Positions 59,935 to 64,000 of a DNA stretch of 64,000 bases are shown here, piece by piece. The stretch is taken from assembly GCA_934162425.1 (NCBI GenBank), contig CAKPIS010000002.1, positions 124,001 through 188,000 on the forward strand. The letters are read 5' to 3'. Position 1 is the first letter of the stretch, and every line of letters starts with the position of its first letter. This stretch comes from an uncultured Bacilli bacterium. GTDB taxonomy: Bacteria; Bacillota_I; Bacilli_A; RF39; UBA660. The position numbers and the translations under genes were made by a program. The notes under the pieces are model-generated. The model saw nothing but the letters and a program-made list of their open reading frames with translations, made no database searches and was not told where the DNA came from.

Positions 59935-61179
59935 TTAAATTGGAGTATTTAACCAGTTAAGTATTGGATTTAATTTGCTACCCGTATAATAAGTTTTCTT
60001 ATTAATAACAAGATCAAATTCACCTACATATTCTACTACACTGTTAGTTAGTTCTTTTTTAAGTGTTGTATCATAATCAGTATTACTCATACCCATCATT
60101 CCATTATAGTCAATGCTTTCATATCCACCTCTAGAAAAATATTCAGCTAATTGCCATCTAAGTAAATAATCTGGATAGTCATTTTTATGATCTTCATCTG
60201 ATGCACCTACAAAGAATGTTACCTTTTTACCATATTTTATTACTGCGAGGGTAGCTATGATAATACCACTAGGATATTTTTGAAATAGATTAATAGCTTC
60301 TAACATGTTTTTTTTGTATGTTGCTAGCATTTCATCAGATTTTAACTTTTCATTAATAATAGCATCCTTATTAGGATTGTTAAAATCTTGCATTTGCATA
60401 TTTAAATTACTATTTCTTTGTTCTTCTTCTTCGTACATTTTCTTACTTGAATTAACGTATGAAACAGGTTCTAGTTTTACAAAGTATATTTCAAAACCAT
60501 TATTTACATTAAAGAACTGATATAAATCCATATAGTACTCTAGTGGTGGATTTTTTCTATTTAATACGTTATAGAACAAACTTATATCTGTATTGCTTCC
60601 TTTATATACTTTAAATCCGTTACCTGCAGCCTTTTTAATCTTATTTCTAGCTTCTTTTGATAAAGAGTTATATAAAGATATTATATTAGGATCTAACTTT
60701 ATTATAGAGTTCCATCTTGGTTTAGAAGCTTCCATACCATTGTTATAACCCATGTGAGTATATCCAAGACTTTGCATTTTTTTTACAAAATCATCAGAGT
60801 TACTATATTTTAAACTTCCGTCGCTATTATACTCTTTATACACAATCATAGGATCAACTTTTAGGTAAGTAAAACTTCTTTTTGCAAGAAATTCTTTTAT
60901 TTTAGTAGTAAACTCCCTAACTAATTCACTATCTGACCAATCTATTAAAAAACCTCTTGGAGCATAACCCATTTTCCTTTTTTCACTTTTATCATTTTTA
61001 ACTATTATTAAAGTTGCAGCCTTTATATTACCTATATCATCAGATAAACCTAAATAGTAAGAATTATAACCGTGTTTGCTCATAAACTTACCATAATTAC
61101 TGCTTTGATAAAAGTTATAATTGGGATGATTAATTGCAAAAGCATCAAATTTTAACTCATCTAATAAAATAATTTGCAT
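59935..61179 (-). CDS. FemA/FemB family peptidoglycan interpeptide bridge enzyme
   Basis: This 414-residue protein resembles the FemA/B (FemX) fold: two GNAT-like domains (HPNYNFYQSSNYGKFMSKHGYNSYYLGLSDD, YAPRGFLIDWSDSELV, RWNSIIKLD, KYPSGIIIATLAVIKYGKKVTFFVGASDED, LRWQLAEYFSRGGYESIDYNGMMG). A charged helical insert lies near residues 240-285, the coiled-coil arm. The family adds amino acids from tRNA to lipid II. ATG 61179 follows AGGAGGTGATTAGT on the minus strand. It is the second large minus-strand gene; like the PBP gene, it is a cell-wall gene. Confidence 0.9.
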   Translation of the reverse strand: MQIILLDELKFDAFAINHPNYNFYQSSNYGKFMSKHGYNSYYLGLSDDIGNIKAATLIIVKNDKSEKRKMGYAPRGFLIDWSDSELVREFTTKIKEFLAKRSFTYLKVDPMIVYKEYNSDGSLKYSNSDDFVKKMQSLGYTHMGYNNGMEASKPRWNSIIKLDPNIISLYNSLSKEARNKIKKAAGNGFKVYKGSNTDISLFYNVLNRKNPPLEYYMDLYQFFNVNNGFEIYFVKLEPVSYVNSSKKMYEEEEQRNSNLNMQMQDFNNPNKDAIINEKLKSDEMLATYKKNMLEAINLFQKYPSGIIIATLAVIKYGKKVTFFVGASDEDHKNDYPDYLLRWQLAEYFSRGGYESIDYNGMMGMSNTDYDTTLKKELTNSVVEYVGEFDLVINKKTYYTGSKLNPILNWLNTPI

Positions 61180-61282
61180 ACTAATCACCTCCTAATTATT
61201 CTTATACTTTATTATAACCCAAAGTGCAGTATAAAGTCAATTTACATGTGATAGTAAAAAAGGTAAAAAATTGTAAGTAAAG

Positions 61283-61291
61283 TGTTATAAT
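61283..61291 (+). promoter_or_regulatory. eno promoter (extended -10)
   Basis: TGT plus TATAAT (61286-61291) lies 18 bases before the eno ATG. No clear -35 is seen. Confidence 0.45.
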
Positions 61292-61309
61292 TACTATAGG
61301 AGGAATATT

Positions 61310-62539
61310 ATGGAAATAATTGATTTAAAAGCAAGAGAAATATTAGATTCTAGGGGAAATCCTACAGTTGAAGTAGATGTTTTTCTAGAAAATGGTATTA
61401 TGGCAAGAGCAGCTGTTCCATCAGGAGCTTCAACTGGTGAACGTGAAGCACTTGAAATGCGTGATGGCGATAAAAAAAGATTTGGTGGTAAAGGAGTACT
61501 TAATGCTGTAAAAAATGTAAATGAAAAAATTAAACCAGTTGTGCTTCATATGGATGTATTTGATCAATATAGTATTGATACAGCTATGCTTGAATTAGAT
61601 GGTACTAAGACAAAAAGTAACTTAGGAGCTAACGCAATACTTGGTGTATCTGTGGCATGTTTAAAGGCAGCAGCTAAGGCTAAAAATATGCCACTTTATA
61701 AATATGTTGGTGAAGGTAGAAATCTTCCTTATGCTATGATGAATATTTTAAATGGTGGTGCACATGCAGATAATAAACTAGACTTTCAAGAGTTTATGAT
61801 TATACCACAAAGAGATAGTATTCATGAAAGAGTACGTGTTGGCTCAGAAGTATTTCATGTTCTAAAAAGTGTTCTTAACGAAAGAAAGCTTTCAACAGGT
61901 GTTGGTGATGAAGGAGGGTTTGCTCCTGATTTAGAGTCTAATACAGAAGGATTTGAACTAATTATAGAAGCTATTAAAAAAGCTGGATATGAGCCTGGGG
62001 TGGATGTAAAACTTGCAATAGATGTTGCGGCATCAGAATTTTATAGTGACGGTAAATATAATTTAGTAGGTGAAAATAGAAGCTTAACTACTGATGAACT
62101 TATAGATTTTTATAAAGAATTAATAGATAAATATCCAATTGTATCAATAGAAGATCCAGTAGATGAAAATGACTGGGAAGGTTTTGCTAAAATAACTAAA
62201 GAATTAGGAGATAAAGTCCAATTAGTTGGTGATGACTTATTTGTAACTAATAAAGAATGTCTTCAAAAGGGAATAGACCTTAAAGCTGGTAATGCAATAT
62301 TACTTAAAGTTAACCAAATAGGTACTATAACTGAAACTTTAGAAACTATAAAATTAGCTAAAGACAATGGTTATAAGACTATTATATCTCATAGATCTGG
62401 AGAAACTGAAGATACTACTATCGCAGATTTAGCTGTAGGACTTGATTTAGGACAAATAAAGACTGGTTCTATGTCTAGAACAGATAGAATGTGTAAATAT
62501 AATCAGTTAATGAGAATAGAAGAAGATATTAGAGGTTAA
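61310..62539 (+). CDS. eno: Phosphopyruvate hydratase (enolase)
   Basis: Enolase converts 2-phosphoglycerate to PEP. The 409-residue protein has VPSGASTGEREALEMRD, GDEGGFAPD, LVGDDLFVTN and ISHRSGETEDTTIADLAVG. It ends at LMRIEEDIRG, about 20 residues earlier than the family average (about 430), so the C-terminal tail is trimmed but the core is intact. eno-secG-rnr is the Bacillus order. Confidence 0.96.
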   Translation: MEIIDLKAREILDSRGNPTVEVDVFLENGIMARAAVPSGASTGEREALEMRDGDKKRFGGKGVLNAVKNVNEKIKPVVLHMDVFDQYSIDTAMLELDGTKTKSNLGANAILGVSVACLKAAAKAKNMPLYKYVGEGRNLPYAMMNILNGGAHADNKLDFQEFMIIPQRDSIHERVRVGSEVFHVLKSVLNERKLSTGVGDEGGFAPDLESNTEGFELIIEAIKKAGYEPGVDVKLAIDVAASEFYSDGKYNLVGENRSLTTDELIDFYKELIDKYPIVSIEDPVDENDWEGFAKITKELGDKVQLVGDDLFVTNKECLQKGIDLKAGNAILLKVNQIGTITETLETIKLAKDNGYKTIISHRSGETEDTTIADLAVGLDLGQIKTGSMSRTDRMCKYNQLMRIEEDIRG

Positions 62540-62635
62540 ATTACTTATCATAAATAAAGAAATAATAGTAAATATATTTGATATTTATAATATAATGTGA
62601 TAAAATACTATTAGCTAATTTAAGGAGGAGTTATT

Positions 62636-62845
62636 ATGCTTACTGTATTAATGATAGTATCTGTTTTACTTATTATTATTGTACTACTTCAAAGTGAAAA
62701 GGCTGAAAGTGGAAACATTATAACAGGTGGTAACGCTGATTTATTTATGAATAGAAAAGAACGTGGAGGAGAGTTATTTATTACACGTTTAACTTACGCA
62801 CTTGGCATTATTTTCTTTGTTTTGTGTATAATAATGGACATGTAA
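62636..62845 (+). CDS. secG: Preprotein translocase subunit SecG
   Basis: This 69-residue protein has two membrane segments (TVLMIVSVLLIIIVLLQ and TRLTYALGIIFFVLCIIMDM) and the SecG loop SGNIITGGNADLFMNRKERGGE. It assists SecYE. AAGGAGGAG precedes the ATG. Confidence 0.93.
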   Translation: MLTVLMIVSVLLIIIVLLQSEKAESGNIITGGNADLFMNRKERGGELFITRLTYALGIIFFVLCIIMDM

Positions 62846-62848
62846 GAT

Positions 62849-62879
62849 AAAAAAGGCTTTTAATTAAGTCTTTTTTTTT
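62849..62879 (+). terminator. Terminator after secG
   Basis: AAAAGGCTT pairs with AAGTCTTTT around TTAATT, followed by a T run. Confidence 0.75.
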
Positions 62880-62913
62880 CTATAATAGTAGTGTATAGAA
62901 AGTAGGGTATAAT

Positions 62914-64000
62914 ATGAAAAACAGAATATTAAATATATTAAAGGAAGAAAATAGAGCTTATAGTGCTATAGAACTTAAAGATATATTAGGTCTTAATACA
63001 ACAGAAGAAATTACTATGATGATGAATACTTTAAATGAATTAGAAAGTGATTTAACAATTTATCATACTAATAAGGATAAATATATTGATTTTGAATATA
63101 GTCATTTAAAGAAAGGTAAGTTAGATTTAAATGATAAAGGGTATGGATTTGTTGTATTAAAAGATGAACCTGATATATATATTGATGCTAAAAATATTAA
63201 TCATGCAACAGATGGAGATTTAGTAATAGCAGAAGTAATTAGTAAAACTTCTGGTGCTAAAAAAGAAGGAAGAATTTTAAGAATTGCTAAAAGAAGTTAT
63301 GGACCATTAATTGGAGAATTTGTAAACCAAGGTGGAAAACCAACTATAATTCCTAATGATAAGAAGTTTAAGCAAAAGGTTGTATTAACTAAGGAAAGTA
63401 CTAAAGACTGTGTAGAGGGCCATATAGTGGTTGTAAACGTTATTAAAGAGTTAGATAGAAATACTGTACTTGGTGAAATATCTACTATAATAGGTCATAA
63501 AAATGATGCTGGAGTAGATATAGAAGCTATAATATATAAACATATGTTTTCTCCTAAGTTCCCTGATGAAGTTTTAGAAGAGGTAGAAAAAATACCTAAT
63601 GAAGTAAGATTAGAAGATAAAAAAGGAAGACGTGATTTAACAGATTTAACTATATTTACCATAGATGGATTAGATACTAAAGATATAGATGATGCTATTT
63701 CTATAAAAAAATTAAAAAATGGTAATTATGAACTTGGTGTACATATAGCTGATGTATCATATTATGTAAAACCAGGGACTAAATTATATGATGAGGCTTA
63801 TGAAAGAGGAACTAGTGTATATTTAGTAGATAGAGTTGTTCCTATGCTTCCACATAAACTTTCAAATGGAATTTGCTCACTAAATCCAGGTGTAGAACGC
63901 TTAGCACAAAGCTGCGTTATGGAGATAAATAGTAAGGGTAAGGTTGTATCACATGATATATTTGAAAGTATAATTAAATCAAGAAAACAAATGAATTATA
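62914..64000 (+). CDS. rnr: Ribonuclease R, N-terminal part (continues beyond the window)
   Basis: The frame is open from ATG 62914 to the end of the window, 362 codons. It begins with a helix-turn-helix-like domain (MKNRILNILKEENRAYSAIEL), has cold-shock-type RNA-binding domains (DLNDKGYGFVVLKDEPDIYID) and the start of the RNB catalytic domain: TIDGLDTKDIDDAIS with its metal-binding Asp residues, and GVHIADVSYYV. RNase R degrades structured RNA 3' to 5'. Start region has weak TAGGG; the C-terminal S1 domain lies outside the window. Confidence 0.92.
   Translation, partial: MKNRILNILKEENRAYSAIELKDILGLNTTEEITMMMNTLNELESDLTIYHTNKDKYIDFEYSHLKKGKLDLNDKGYGFVVLKDEPDIYIDAKNINHATDGDLVIAEVISKTSGAKKEGRILRIAKRSYGPLIGEFVNQGGKPTIIPNDKKFKQKVVLTKESTKDCVEGHIVVVNVIKELDRNTVLGEISTIIGHKNDAGVDIEAIIYKHMFSPKFPDEVLEEVEKIPNEVRLEDKKGRRDLTDLTIFTIDGLDTKDIDDAISIKKLKNGNYELGVHIADVSYYVKPGTKLYDEAYERGTSVYLVDRVVPMLPHKLSNGICSLNPGVERLAQSCVMEINSKGKVVSHDIFESIIKSRKQMNY

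Noticed and set aside
1..64000. Alternative genetic code (UGA as Trp), given the Mollicutes-like composition
   Set aside because: TGA ends several intact genes at their expected lengths (ricT, sigH), and Trp is encoded by TGG throughout.

Overview
The window reads as the chromosome of a very AT-rich, low-GC Gram-positive bacterium of the Bacilli/Erysipelotrichia/Mollicutes-relative kind, probably an uncultured gut lineage (lineage is an inference from gene order, base composition and protein character). It uses the standard bacterial code: TGA is a stop (for example at 4771-4773 and 22688-22690). Almost every gene is on the + strand, and dnaX carries two perfect parS sites, so the region is likely origin-proximal with + as the leading strand.

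Region 1 (1-13.6 kb) follows the Bacillus subtilis yaa/yab order: tadA (3' end only), dnaX, ybaB, recR, bofA-like, holB, ricT, a TrmN6-like methyltransferase, pth, mfd, spoVT, tatD, a YabE-like 3D protein, rsmA, yabG, veg. Region 2 (13.7-19.5 kb) is an accessory pair of very large surface proteins (SdrD-B/DUF11-type and thioester/SpaA-type) inserted in that conserved order. Region 3 (19.7-22.7 kb) resumes it: spoVG, yabP, yabQ, divIC, mrnC, rlmB, sigH. Region 4 (22.8-35.3 kb) is secE-nusG-rplK-rplA-rplJ-rplL-ybxB-rpoB-rpoC, interrupted by a stand-alone BRO/DinD-type gene just before rpoB.

Region 5 (35.3-44.3 kb) is mixed: an unknown small protein, tilS-ftsH, a divergent class A PBP, a DUF1653-type protein, an unknown 283-residue protein, and then an unusual duplicated element (42.63-42.86 and 43.93-44.21 kb) flanking a GNAT acetyltransferase. 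Each copy has a consensus promoter and terminator for a roughly 75-nt + strand RNA; copy 2 also encodes, on the opposite strand, a 27-residue hydrophobic peptide with a strong ribosome binding site. I read this as a possible type I toxin-antitoxin-like module that standard gene finding would miss; copy 1 is decayed. Region 6 (44.3-55.5 kb) matches the B. subtilis ywi/ywj/ywk/ywl neighbourhood: ywiB, argS, rpoE, prfA, a phosphodiesterase, prmC, spoIIR, mntP/ytaF, an unknown exported protein, fba, murA, a GDSL hydrolase, rpmE. Region 7 (55.6-64 kb) holds the str operon (rpsL, rpsG, fusA, tuf), a minus-strand FemA/B-type gene, then eno-secG-rnr (rnr runs off the end).

The genes serve replication and repair (dnaX, holB, recR, mfd, ybaB), translation (ribosomal proteins, factors, RNA modification, pth, argS), transcription (rpoB, rpoC, rpoE, nusG, sigH), cell wall and division (murA, PBP, FemA/B, divIC, ftsH) and sporulation. 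At least eight sporulation-associated genes (bofA-like, spoVT, yabG, spoVG, yabP, yabQ, sigH, spoIIR) argue that this lineage makes spores or lost the ability recently. Transcription units are delimited by clear hairpin-U terminators and many extended -10 promoters (TGnTAtAAT).
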